A DNA stretch of 64,000 bases from an uncultured Paracoccaceae bacterium (GTDB lineage: Bacteria; Pseudomonadota; Alphaproteobacteria; Rhodobacterales; Rhodobacteraceae): the NCBI GenBank assembly GCA_905182105.1, contig CAJJAR010000038.1, forward strand, positions 34,409 through 98,408. Direction: 5' to 3'. The stretch's first letter is position 1. Every line of letters begins with the position of its first letter. The notes below the pieces were generated by a model, which worked only from the letters and a program-made list of their open reading frames with translations, was not told the origin of the DNA and made no database searches. Shown one piece after another: positions 46,811 through 56,074 of this stretch. Both the position numbers and the translations under genes were made by a program.

Positions 46811-47917
46811 ATGTCTTCCAAAAATGACCTATTGGCCATCTGGCACTCTGGTGTCGCTGCCGTTCAAGGTCGTTCAAGCGTCAATAGCGCGTTAGCCGCC
46901 CATCAAATTACCCGACCTGATTTTGTTATCGCGGCGGGCAAAGCCGCAGCCTCAATGGCTGCTGCTGTACATGATACATTCGGCAAAATTCCGACCCTCA
47001 TTGTGACGAAGTATGGCCATACAGAAGATGCGCCAAAACATGCTATAGTCGTGCAAAGCGCACACCCAGTACCAGATGAGGCGTCTTTGGCCGGCGGAGC
47101 CGCGATCCAAGACGCAATTTCTAAGTGCGAGAAAGACGCACACCTCCTGTTTCTCGTGTCTGGTGGTGCATCATCATTGGCGGAGGTGCTGCCTGCCGGT
47201 ATGACCCTCAACGACCTTACCCTGGAAACGGAAATTTTGCTGGCCTCAGGCAAGGATATTCACGCGATGAACGCCCGCCGCAAAGAAGTATCACAAATCA
47301 AAGGCGGCAAAGCACTGGCAGGCTTCAAGGGATGCAAGATCACGGCCTTTGCAATTTCCGACGTTCAGGGTGATGATGTTGGCGTGATCGGATCAGGAAT
47401 CGCAGCCGCACCCGACACATTCGATTTTGAATACAACTCCCTTATCGTCGCCAGCAATCAGATCGCACGGCAAGCTGCAGCAGGCCATGCAGGCACATCT
47501 GCTATCAGCAACCTTGAGGATATGTATGACGACGTCACTGTCTTAGCGACTAAGATTGTGGCCCAGCTTCGCGCCTCAAAGGACGGCATTCACATCATGG
47601 GCGGCGAACCAACTGTTGTTCTTCCGTCAAACCCAGGGCTTGGCGGTCGCAATATGATGCTCGCTGCGATGATCGCCCGCGAAATCAAAGGCACCACGGG
47701 GATACGCGTTCTGGTGGCCGGCACTGACGGAACCGATGGCCCAACGGATGCCGCAGGTGCGCTTGTGGATGGCAAAACGTGGGATGAAAGTGGCCACCTC
47801 GCCATTCAGCAGGCTAATGTTGCACCATGGCTCGATGCCAAGGATGTGTTGATAAGGTCTGGTCCTACTGGCACCAATGTCATGGACCTTTTAATCGCAG
47901 AAGTTCGATCGAGCTAG
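46811..47917 (+). CDS. Glycerate 2-kinase (DUF4147 family)
   Basis: 368 residues, somewhat shorter than the usual 400-430. MSSKNDLLAIWHSGVAAVQG, VIAAGKAAASMAAAV, FLVSGGASSLAEVLPAGMTL and GGEPTVVLPSNPGLGGRNMM are class II glycerate kinase features. AGTDGTDGPTDAAGALVDG forms the conserved C-terminal site. It phosphorylates glycerate to 2-phosphoglycerate, as in glyoxylate or hydroxypyruvate metabolism. It starts 3 bases after the pseudogene frame ends. Cytoplasmic. GTDGTDGPTDAAG leaves little doubt on the family; the substrate is family inference. Confidence 0.88.
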   Translation: MSSKNDLLAIWHSGVAAVQGRSSVNSALAAHQITRPDFVIAAGKAAASMAAAVHDTFGKIPTLIVTKYGHTEDAPKHAIVVQSAHPVPDEASLAGGAAIQDAISKCEKDAHLLFLVSGGASSLAEVLPAGMTLNDLTLETEILLASGKDIHAMNARRKEVSQIKGGKALAGFKGCKITAFAISDVQGDDVGVIGSGIAAAPDTFDFEYNSLIVASNQIARQAAAGHAGTSAISNLEDMYDDVTVLATKIVAQLRASKDGIHIMGGEPTVVLPSNPGLGGRNMMLAAMIAREIKGTTGIRVLVAGTDGTDGPTDAAGALVDGKTWDESGHLAIQQANVAPWLDAKDVLIRSGPTGTNVMDLLIAEVRSS

Positions 47918-47937
47918 GCTATTGACAGAATCTGGCG

Positions 47938-49950
47938 ATGGACCCACCGTCAAGTATGACACAAAACAGCCTGCGCGAAATCTGTGAAGACGCCGATTAC
48001 GGTATTACCCTTTCAGACAGCACCCGTCTTTCGACACGACTTTGGAAACCTATCGATGCTTTGGGTGATCCCGTACCAGTCATCCTAGAGTTTCTGCCTT
48101 ACCGTAAACGCGACGGCACAAATGCACGTGATGCGCTGACCCACCCCTATTTCGCCCAGCGCGGCTATGCATGTGCACGCGTCGATATGCGCGGCAATGG
48201 TGACAGTCACGGTCTGATGGCAGACGAATACACACAACAAGAACTAGATGACGCGGTTGAGGTCATTCGGCATCTGGCAGCACAGGATTGGTGCAATGGG
48301 TCCATCGGAATGATGGGGATCAGTTGGGGAGGCTTCAACTCACTGCAGGTCGCCGCGATGACACCACCAGAGCTTAAGGCAGTCATCACACTTTGCTCAA
48401 CCGTCGACCGTTTCGCCGATGACATTCACTATAAGGGGGGCTGCCTGCTGAACGAGAACTTGGGCTGGGGCGCAACAATGTGGTCTTACTCAGGCCGTGC
48501 ACCTGATCCGGCCCTACGCAGCGACTGGCGTGAGATGTGGTTGGATCGACTTGAGAACGAACCCTTCTTACCAGCAAAATGGCTGCGCCACCAAACACGC
48601 GATGAATATTGGAAACATGGGTCTGTTTGCGAAGACTTCAGCACTATTACAGCCAAGGTTTTGGCCATAGGTGGCTGGGGAGACGCCTACAAAAATACAG
48701 TTTCAAATATTGTTGAGAATATTGACGGCTCAAAAGGAATTGTTGGCCCTTGGGTACACAAGTACCCGCATTTCGCCACTCCCGAGCCGCGCATCGGTTT
48801 TTTACAAGAAGCACTACGGTGGTGGGACAAGTGGCTCAAAGGGATTGAAACTGGCGTTGAGAATGATCCAGACTTGCGCCTGTATCAAATGGACGGTGTA
48901 CGCCCCCAAACATGGTACACCGAACGCGCAGGACGTTGGGTCGCCCAGACACCCGAACGCGATCACCATCACCCAGCAGAAATTCGGAAATATTTCTTGG
49001 GCGACGATGGGCTAACGGATGAACCAGCCACGATTGATGCCAATGTCATATCACCCCAAGATTGCGGAGCGGACTCCGGCGAATATTGTGCAATTTGGCT
49101 AGGCCCTGAAATGCCTGGTGATCAACGGCGTGATGATGCCCTATCAGCGATATGGGACGGAAACACATTAGATAGCGATCTAGTAATTACCGGAGCCCCA
49201 GAAATCACGCTATGCGTCAGCAGCGACAAACCTGTGGCGCAACTGGCGGCACGGTTAAATCACATTCACCCAGACGGATCCAGCACACGGATCACCTATG
49301 GTATACTAAACCTGTGTCACCGTGACGGGCATGGGAAATCCAAGCCGCTACCTATCAATCAATCCGTCAACGTTACGCTAAACCTTGATCAATGCGCCTA
49401 TACTGTCCCAGCGGGACACCGTGTGCGCGTTTCCATTTCCAACGCCTATTGGCCACTGCTATGGCCCTCGCCCGAAGCGACACGCCTGCAAATTCATAGT
49501 GGTACTATAAATCTACCACTTTTGAACGAGGTCGCAGGCAGCACTGTCACCTTTCCGCCGCCAGAGGCGGCCGATCCTTGGGAAACAACCACAATCCGTG
49601 AAGACACGAACAGTCGTCGACAAGAGACCGACCTAAACACTGGCATCGTGCACCTCCACATCGTGGATGATTTCGGCAAAGTACGCGATGCAGATCACGG
49701 CCTGATCAATGGTTCTATTGCACGCGAACATTGGCAAATCCACCCCAACGATCCGTTATCAGCCAAAGGTAGCTGCCACTGGACAGACGAGCTAGAGCGC
49801 AAAAACATTAGATTGCGCACAGAAGCACGCTGTGAAATGTGGTCTGATAAGGACACTTTTTACCTTTCGGCTAAAATCGAAGCGTTTGAAAATGATCAAC
49901 TTATCTATCAACGTGACCTAAACGATGAAATTTCGCGCAATGGCATCTGA
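47938..49950 (+). CDS. CocE/NonD family hydrolase
   Basis: 670 residues. The N-terminal alpha/beta-hydrolase domain has PVPVILEFLPYRKRDGTNAR, then YACARVDMRGNGDSHG and the nucleophile elbow MGISWGGFNSLQVA (Ser in GxSxG). The C-terminal CocE jelly-roll domain begins about residue 340 (SDKPVAQLAARLNHIHPDGS, LNLDQCAYTVPAGHRVRVSI). Relatives hydrolyse esters or acyl amides, for example cocaine esterase or X-Pro peptidase. No signal peptide, so cytoplasmic. It precedes a peptide-type ABC importer in the same direction by about 120 bases, so it may act on the imported compound. ATG 47938; ATG 47956 is the other possible start. Confidence 0.88.
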   Translation: MDPPSSMTQNSLREICEDADYGITLSDSTRLSTRLWKPIDALGDPVPVILEFLPYRKRDGTNARDALTHPYFAQRGYACARVDMRGNGDSHGLMADEYTQQELDDAVEVIRHLAAQDWCNGSIGMMGISWGGFNSLQVAAMTPPELKAVITLCSTVDRFADDIHYKGGCLLNENLGWGATMWSYSGRAPDPALRSDWREMWLDRLENEPFLPAKWLRHQTRDEYWKHGSVCEDFSTITAKVLAIGGWGDAYKNTVSNIVENIDGSKGIVGPWVHKYPHFATPEPRIGFLQEALRWWDKWLKGIETGVENDPDLRLYQMDGVRPQTWYTERAGRWVAQTPERDHHHPAEIRKYFLGDDGLTDEPATIDANVISPQDCGADSGEYCAIWLGPEMPGDQRRDDALSAIWDGNTLDSDLVITGAPEITLCVSSDKPVAQLAARLNHIHPDGSSTRITYGILNLCHRDGHGKSKPLPINQSVNVTLNLDQCAYTVPAGHRVRVSISNAYWPLLWPSPEATRLQIHSGTINLPLLNEVAGSTVTFPPPEAADPWETTTIREDTNSRRQETDLNTGIVHLHIVDDFGKVRDADHGLINGSIAREHWQIHPNDPLSAKGSCHWTDELERKNIRLRTEARCEMWSDKDTFYLSAKIEAFENDQLIYQRDLNDEISRNGI

Positions 49951-50074
49951 CACATCACCGTCATTAAAAAGTATTAACCCTTGCGAGTAGCAGGATAATG
50001 CGCAAACCTTAGCGCACACCAATCAAAAATGCGCGCATCAGACGCCACTAATTAACCAATTGGGAGATCACGAT

Positions 50075-51661
50075 ATGAGTAATGAACTCAAACTACTGTC
50101 CACGAAAGTTACCGCCGGCACGATGACGCGCCGCGAATTTATGAGCAAAGCTGCTGCACTTGGTGTGACAGCTGCTGTCGCTTCAACAATATTGGCTGAC
50201 GCCGCTTATGCAGCGGGCCCCGTCAAAGGTGGAACTTTCCGCATGGGAGTTTCAGGTGGTGAGTCAACAAATTCACAAGACCCTGCAACATGGGCTTCCG
50301 ACGCGCCTCTTGCTGGTGGCTTCATCTGGGGCGAAGCTCTTGTTTACCCTGGTCCAAATGGTCTCGAACCAAAAGTTGCTGAAAGCTGGGAGGGCTCCAA
50401 CGCCGCAAAAACTTGGCGTTTCAAAGTCCGCAAAGGTATTACATTCTCTGACGGCACAGCAGTAACAGCCGAAGACGTTTTAGCGACTATGCAGCGTCAC
50501 TCGAATGAAGACTCAAAATCAGGCGCTTTAGGTATCATGAAGGGCATCGAATCGATGCGCACAGATGGTGACGTTTTTGAACTGACGCTCGTTATTGGCA
50601 ACGCAGATCTTCCATATCTCATGGCAGACTACCATTTGATCATCCAACCGAACGGTGGCTTTGACAACCCAGCTGCTGCAATTGGTACTGGTTTGTACAC
50701 ACTTGAGACAGATGAGCCAGGTGTTCGCATGACGTTTAAGAAGAACCCAAACCATTGGGCTGCGGACGAAATGGGGCACTACGATGAGGTCGAATTGATT
50801 GTGTTAAATGATGCAACAGCACGTACTGCAGCATTGCAATCTGGTCAGGTCGATACAGTCAACCGTGTTGAACCAAAAATCGCTAAACTATTGGGCCGTG
50901 CACCTACAATCGACGTGAAAACGACTTCTGGTCGTGGCCACTACGTATTCATTGCACACGTTGACACAGCACCGTTTGACAACAATGAACTTCGTCTTGC
51001 GCTGAAGCACGCAATGAACCGCCAAGAAATGGTCGACAAAATTCTTCAAGGTTATGGCTCGGTTGGCAACGACATGCCAATCAACGAAGCATACCCATTA
51101 TTCGATGAAACTATTCCTCAGCGTTCATTCGATCTAGAAAAAGCAGCAGCACACTACAAGGCATCTGGCCACGACGGGTCGCCAATCATTCTGCGCACAG
51201 CAGATGGTGCGTTCCCTGGTGCCGTTGATGCAGCAGCGTTGTTCCAACAAACTTGCCAAGCAGCTGGTATCCCCCTCGAAATCAAGCGTGAGCCAAATGA
51301 CGGTTACTGGTCTGAGGTTTGGAACGTTCAACCATATTGCGCATCTTACTGGGGCGGTCGTCCGGTCCAAGATCAGATGTACTCAACAGCGTATCTATCT
51401 TCAGCTGACTGGAACGACACACGTTGGAAACGTCCAGAGTTTGACGCGATGCTTCTAGAAGCACGTGCCGAACTAGACGAAGGCAAGCGCAAAGAGATCT
51501 ATTCAAAAATGGGTCGCATGTTGAACGAAGAAGGCGGCGTTATGGTCCCAATGTTCAACGACTTTGTAGATGGGCTCTCTACTGAGATCCAAGGTTGGGA
51601 AACCAATCCATCAGGACCACAAATGTACTGGTATGCATTTGCAAAGACTTGGAAAGCGTAA
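50075..51661 (+). CDS. Peptide-type ABC substrate-binding protein (SBP_bac_5), Tat-exported
   Basis: 528 residues. The N-terminus TRREFMSKAAALGVTAAV is a Tat signal (RR-x-F) with cleavage near AAYA. The mature protein has GGTFRMGVSGGESTNSQDPA, YPGPNGLEPKVAESWEGSNA and ITFSDGTAVTAEDVLATMQR, the family 5 solute-binding pattern for peptides, nickel or opines. The start is the ATG at 50075 with GGGAG upstream; an in-frame TTG at 50060 is unlikely. It is the first gene of the importer operon. The substrate is not apparent. Confidence 0.92.
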   Translation: MSNELKLLSTKVTAGTMTRREFMSKAAALGVTAAVASTILADAAYAAGPVKGGTFRMGVSGGESTNSQDPATWASDAPLAGGFIWGEALVYPGPNGLEPKVAESWEGSNAAKTWRFKVRKGITFSDGTAVTAEDVLATMQRHSNEDSKSGALGIMKGIESMRTDGDVFELTLVIGNADLPYLMADYHLIIQPNGGFDNPAAAIGTGLYTLETDEPGVRMTFKKNPNHWAADEMGHYDEVELIVLNDATARTAALQSGQVDTVNRVEPKIAKLLGRAPTIDVKTTSGRGHYVFIAHVDTAPFDNNELRLALKHAMNRQEMVDKILQGYGSVGNDMPINEAYPLFDETIPQRSFDLEKAAAHYKASGHDGSPIILRTADGAFPGAVDAAALFQQTCQAAGIPLEIKREPNDGYWSEVWNVQPYCASYWGGRPVQDQMYSTAYLSSADWNDTRWKRPEFDAMLLEARAELDEGKRKEIYSKMGRMLNEEGGVMVPMFNDFVDGLSTEIQGWETNPSGPQMYWYAFAKTWKA

Positions 51662-51670
51662 GCCAGACTT

Positions 51671-52627
51671 ATGCACCCCATTGTTAAATTGGTTGCCCAG
51701 CGTTTATCGCTGGGCATCCTCCTGCTCTTCGCCGCCTCTGCGCTCCTCTTTGGCTTGACCGAAATTTTGCCTGGTGACGCCGCACAGGCGCAATTGGGCC
51801 AATCAGCCACGCCTGAAAATCTTGCCAACCTGCGCGAAGAGATGGGCCTAAATCGCCCTGCCCTGACGCGTTATGCCCAATGGATCGGCGGCATTCTAAC
51901 TGGCGACATGGGCAATGCCCTTTCCAACAAATTGCCTATCGGCGAACAAATCGGGAAACGATTGGGCGCAACGATGTTCTTGGCCTTCTGGGCCGCGCTC
52001 ATCTCTGTTCCTGTTGCTATCTTGCTTGGGTTAGTCGCTGTGCGTTACCTCAACAGATGGCCTGACAAGGTGATCTCTGGCTCAACGCTAGCTGCGATTT
52101 CGTTACCAGAATTCATGATCGCCTATATTTTAATTTTCGTTTTCGCAGTGAAATTGGGCTGGGCACCATCTTTCGCCAATGTCCCACCCGACATGCCGCT
52201 GCTAGAAAAACTACATTCAATTGCCCTGCCAATTGCCGTTCTTACAATGGTTGTGCTGGCACACATGATGCGCATGACCCGCGCCGCAATCTTGAACGTG
52301 ATGCAATCTGCCTACATCGAGACTGCAGAACTAAAAGGGCTGTCCAGCTTTGAAGTCATTCGCAAACACGCCTTTCCAAACGCTGTTGCGCCAATAGTGA
52401 ACGTCGTCATGATCAACCTTGCCTACCTCGTTGTGGGCGTTGTCGTGGTTGAGGCTGTGTTTGCCTACCCAGGCATGGGCCAGTATTTGGTTGATGCTGT
52501 GGTGAAACGCGACGTGCCGGTTGTTCTGACTTCAGGTATTATCTTTTCCGCAGTCTATATCATCCTGAACATGATCGCGGACATCGTATCGATCCTGTCC
52601 AATCCGAGACTGAGGCACCCAAAATGA
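51671..52627 (+). CDS. ABC importer permease 1 (DppB type)
   Basis: 318 residues, six membrane segments. MHPIVKLVAQRLSLGILLLF, then ILPGDAAQAQLGQSATPENL, RYAQWIGGILTGDMGNALS and the coupling region YIETAELKGLSSFEVIRKHA (EAA loop), then VIINLAYLVVGVVVV-like helix. The start is 10 bases after the binding-protein stop. It pairs with permease 2. The end overlaps an ATG at 52624 (ATGA), which matters for permease 2. Confidence 0.93.
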   Translation: MHPIVKLVAQRLSLGILLLFAASALLFGLTEILPGDAAQAQLGQSATPENLANLREEMGLNRPALTRYAQWIGGILTGDMGNALSNKLPIGEQIGKRLGATMFLAFWAALISVPVAILLGLVAVRYLNRWPDKVISGSTLAAISLPEFMIAYILIFVFAVKLGWAPSFANVPPDMPLLEKLHSIALPIAVLTMVVLAHMMRMTRAAILNVMQSAYIETAELKGLSSFEVIRKHAFPNAVAPIVNVVMINLAYLVVGVVVVEAVFAYPGMGQYLVDAVVKRDVPVVLTSGIIFSAVYIILNMIADIVSILSNPRLRHPK

Positions 52628-52712
52628 GCGTGTTGCCATCGCTGTTTCCAGCCAAGTTGTTTTCCCGCGCCTTTTATTCAGCGCACCCTAATACCAACGC
52701 GGGGATTTTCTG

Positions 52713-53567
52713 ATGCGTATACCGCTGTCCGCCATTATCGGCCTATTCATAACAGGCGTCTATTTCTTCTGCGCCACCTTCGCCTCATGGGTTGCCCCCT
52801 ACGGCATGGCCGAAACAGTTGGCGAAGTATGGGAACCCTCCCGCCTTGGGTTCCTACTCGGCACGGCCCCTGAAGGCACTATTGACGCCCAATACTGGCT
52901 TGGGACCGACCAAATTGGTCGCGATCTGTTGACCCGCATGATCTACGGTGGCCAAACGACTATTCTTATTGCAACTGCCGCTACGATCCTCAGCTTTACC
53001 ACTGGTTCCGTTCTTGGGTTCTTTGCGGCTGTTTCTGGTGGCTGGGTTGATCAGGCTCTGTCGCGATTTGTGGACCTCGTGATGTCGATTCCGTCATTGA
53101 TCCTAGCACTGGTAATCCTATCCGCGATCGACGTGACTGTTGTGACATTGATTGTCCTGATGGGCCTATTGGATTCCACCCGTGTATTCCGCCTTGCTCG
53201 CGCAGTAGCCGTAGATATTTCAGTGATGGAATTCGTCGAAGCCGCTCGTCTACGCGGTGAAAAAATAGCATGGATTATCTTCCGTGAAATTCTGCCAAAC
53301 GCATTGTCGCCGCTCATTGCGGAGATGGGTTTGCGCTTTATCTTTATGGTGCTGTTCATCTCAACCCTGTCCTTCCTTGGTATTGGCGTTCAGCCACCAT
53401 TGGCAGACTGGGGCGGGATCGTGAAAGAAAACAAAGACGGTATTAACTTTGGTATCAGTGCGGCCCTCTACCCTGCTGTCGCCATCGCAACATTGGCAAT
53501 TTCAGTAAACCTGGTCGCCGACTGGGTGTTGAACCGCACAACCTCACTCAAAGGGGGGCGTAGCTAA
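52713..53567 (+). CDS. ABC importer permease 2 (DppC type), possibly 5'-frameshifted
   Basis: 284 residues from MRIPLSAIIGLFITGVYFFC, with IDAQYWLGTDQIGRDLLTRM and the EAA loop FVEAARLRGEKIAWIIFREI. Most DppC proteins carry 20-30 residues before helix 1. Such a stretch exists upstream: an ATG at 52624, overlapping the permease 1 stop (ATGA), reads MSVLPSLFPAKLFSRAFYSA and then HPNTNAGIF, and stops at TGA 52711-52713, in the frame just before this one. One extra base near 52710 would fuse it to MRIPLS. The annotated start could therefore be a reinitiation start (TGATG). The stop overlaps the next start (TAATG). Confidence 0.85.
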   Translation: MRIPLSAIIGLFITGVYFFCATFASWVAPYGMAETVGEVWEPSRLGFLLGTAPEGTIDAQYWLGTDQIGRDLLTRMIYGGQTTILIATAATILSFTTGSVLGFFAAVSGGWVDQALSRFVDLVMSIPSLILALVILSAIDVTVVTLIVLMGLLDSTRVFRLARAVAVDISVMEFVEAARLRGEKIAWIIFREILPNALSPLIAEMGLRFIFMVLFISTLSFLGIGVQPPLADWGGIVKENKDGINFGISAALYPAVAIATLAISVNLVADWVLNRTTSLKGGRS

Positions 53568-55204
53568 TGAGTTCTCCATTACTATCAGTTCGTGGCCTTA
53601 AAATTGGCGCAACTGTCTATCCTCCAGATGCCAAACCACATGACATCAAAATCGTGCACGGCGTCGATTTTGATGTTGAGGCGGGTAAGGTTCTTGGCCT
53701 TATCGGTGAATCCGGAGCGGGCAAGTCAACCATCGGATTGGCGACAATGGCCTATGGCCGCGGTGGTGTGAAACTTACAGGCGGCACAGTCTTCGTAAAT
53801 AGCCGTGATGTTTTGCTGTCAGATCGGCGAGATGTGCGCAACCTGCGCGGTGCCGAAGTTACCTACGTATCTCAATCAGCAGCAGCATCCTTTAACCCAG
53901 CCAAACGGATCATGGAGCAAGTGATCGAGGCTGCTGTTTCGCAAAGCAAATTCTCGAAAAATGATGCACAAGCACGCGCTGTTGAGTTGTTTCGCAAACT
54001 CGACCTTCCAGAGCCTGAAACTATCGGTGATCGTTTCCCACATCAGGTATCAGGCGGTCAGTTACAACGCTGCATGACTGCGCTCGCGCTTTGTCCTGAA
54101 CCCGATTTAGTGGTCTTTGACGAACCAACAACTGCGCTAGATGTAACCACCCAAATAGACGTGCTAAAAGCAATCAAAGAGGCAATCCGCGACACTGGTG
54201 TTGCCGCCCTTTATATCACGCATGATTTAGCCGTCGTCGCCCAAGTGTCTGACCACATTATGGTGCTGCGTCAGGGCGAAATGGTCGAATACGGCACTGC
54301 CGATCAAATCATCAACGCACCGGTTGATGAATATACCAAAGCGTTGGTTTCCGTCCGTTCCATTGACCACAAAGAGAAAACGCCAAGCGGTGAGCCATTG
54401 CTGCGGGTTCAAAACATCACGGCCCGTTATCGTGGTACAAAGTTTGATGTTCTAAAGGACATCAACGTTGATTTACACGCCGGTCAAACATTGGCGGTTG
54501 TGGGTGAATCCGGATCTGGAAAATCAACACTGGCACGTGTGATCACGGGCCTTTTGCCTGCGCGCGAAGGTGTTGTGAACTTTAATGGGCGTGAACTGTC
54601 CCCAGAATTGGCTAATCGCAGCCAAGATGATCTTCGTGAACTGCAAATGATCTACCAAATGGCGGACACAGCAATGAACCCGCGCCAGACCGTGGGCACA
54701 ATCATTGGACGTCCACTTGAGTTTTACTTTGGCTTGAAGGGCGCAGAGAAGCAAAAGCGGATCAAAGAACTGTTGGACGAGATCGAAATGGGTGACGGCT
54801 TTATTGACCGTTATCCGGCTGAGTTATCAGGTGGGCAAAAACAAAGGGTCTGTATTGCACGCGCCCTCGCCGCCAAACCTAAATTGATTATTTGCGACGA
54901 GGTCACATCTGCCCTTGATCCATTGGTCGCCGATGGCATTCTTAAGCTTCTGCTTGATTTGCAAAAGGTTGAGGACGTCGCTTACTTGTTCATCACCCAC
55001 GACATCGCGACGGTCCGCGCCATCGCCGATAGCATTGCCGTGATGTATCAAGGCGAGGTTGCGCGCTATGGTGGCAAGACCGAAGTGCTTTCACCACCGT
55101 TTGACGATTACACTGATCTGTTGCTGTCATCTGTTCCAGAAATGAAACTGGGCTGGCTTGAGGACGTGATAGCAAATCGCAAAATGCAAAGTGGTGGAAA
55201 TTAG
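53567..55204 (+). CDS. ABC importer ATPase, two fused nucleotide-binding domains (DppD-DppF type)
   Basis: 545 residues. Domain 1: Walker A LIGESGAGKSTIGLATMAYG, signature QVSGGQLQRCMTALAL, Walker B LVVFDEPTTALDV. Domain 2: Walker A VVGESGSGKSTLARVITGLL, signature ELSGGQKQRVCIARALA, Walker B LIICDEVTSALDP. Each is followed by the oligopeptide-type C-terminal region. The protein powers import through the two permeases. Cytoplasmic face. It starts with a TAATG overlap to permease 2, and the phosphodiesterase gene follows after 33 bases. Confidence 0.95.
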   Translation: MSSPLLSVRGLKIGATVYPPDAKPHDIKIVHGVDFDVEAGKVLGLIGESGAGKSTIGLATMAYGRGGVKLTGGTVFVNSRDVLLSDRRDVRNLRGAEVTYVSQSAAASFNPAKRIMEQVIEAAVSQSKFSKNDAQARAVELFRKLDLPEPETIGDRFPHQVSGGQLQRCMTALALCPEPDLVVFDEPTTALDVTTQIDVLKAIKEAIRDTGVAALYITHDLAVVAQVSDHIMVLRQGEMVEYGTADQIINAPVDEYTKALVSVRSIDHKEKTPSGEPLLRVQNITARYRGTKFDVLKDINVDLHAGQTLAVVGESGSGKSTLARVITGLLPAREGVVNFNGRELSPELANRSQDDLRELQMIYQMADTAMNPRQTVGTIIGRPLEFYFGLKGAEKQKRIKELLDEIEMGDGFIDRYPAELSGGQKQRVCIARALAAKPKLIICDEVTSALDPLVADGILKLLLDLQKVEDVAYLFITHDIATVRAIADSIAVMYQGEVARYGGKTEVLSPPFDDYTDLLLSSVPEMKLGWLEDVIANRKMQSGGN

Positions 55205-55237
55205 ATAACCCAATCACAACGCGACGAAGAGACGTAC

Positions 55238-56074
55238 ATGGAAAACAAACTGCTGCTTATCATTTTAGATGGTGTCCCTTATCGCAATTGGCGCCGTCTG
55301 TTTGGCAACCTTGAGGGCTGGGTGGATTCAGGTGATGCGCGGGTTTGGAAGATCAAATCGGTCCTCCCGTCAATCTCTGCCAGTTGCTATGCCTCCATCC
55401 ATACAGGCGTGACGCCCGCAGAGCACGGCTGCACGGGCAACGGCAACGTATTCCGCCTGTCCCAACCGGATGTTTTCTCACAAACACGACTGGCAGGCGG
55501 CACAACAGGTGCGGTTGCTCATTCTTTTTGGTCCGAATTCTTCAACCGCCACCCCTATGACTTTGTGCGCGATGTCGAATACGACGAACCCGAAAGCGAC
55601 ACGATCAATTATGGTAGGTTCCACACCATGACGGGCTATGGGCACGCCAATCAGATGACACCAAGCGACATCGATCTATTTGGGTCTCTGACCAATCTTT
55701 GTCTGCGGTTTGGCCTGAATTACGGGATGTTGCACACTTGTACGCTCGACAGCATGGGCCACCGTTTTCAGCATGAAAGCCTTGAGATGGATCATGCCTG
55801 TTTTGTTATGGACGAGATGCTGGCCCCTTTCATCACCAAGTGGCGCGATGCGGGATATGAGGTGATTGTGACGGCAGATCACGGACAGGATGAACGTGGT
55901 CACCACGGTGGACGTGGTGCATTACAGCAAGAGGCTGCATTGTACTATTTTGGAGATGCAGAGGGTCCAGACGAAGACACCGTCATTGATCAGCTTCAAT
56001 TGGCCCCAACGATCCTATCCCGATTGGGTGCTTCTATTCCAGACAGCATGAAAGCCAAGCCGTTTTTATCTTAA
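55238..56074 (+). CDS. Alkaline-phosphatase-superfamily phosphodiesterase-like protein
   Basis: 278 residues. LLIILDGVPYRNWRRLFGNL holds the first metal Asp; SVLPSISASCYASIHTGVTP holds the nucleophile region (Ser or Thr, here in PSISASCYAS); DSMGHRFQHESLEMDHACFV and IVTADHGQDERGHHGGRG supply the Asp/His metal ligands. This is the type I phosphodiesterase/nucleotide pyrophosphatase layout. No signal peptide is seen, so cytoplasmic. Being the last gene of the ABC importer operon, it may cleave a phosphoester in the imported compound; this is inference. Convergent with the esterase gene. Confidence 0.85.
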   Translation: MENKLLLIILDGVPYRNWRRLFGNLEGWVDSGDARVWKIKSVLPSISASCYASIHTGVTPAEHGCTGNGNVFRLSQPDVFSQTRLAGGTTGAVAHSFWSEFFNRHPYDFVRDVEYDEPESDTINYGRFHTMTGYGHANQMTPSDIDLFGSLTNLCLRFGLNYGMLHTCTLDSMGHRFQHESLEMDHACFVMDEMLAPFITKWRDAGYEVIVTADHGQDERGHHGGRGALQQEAALYYFGDAEGPDEDTVIDQLQLAPTILSRLGASIPDSMKAKPFLS

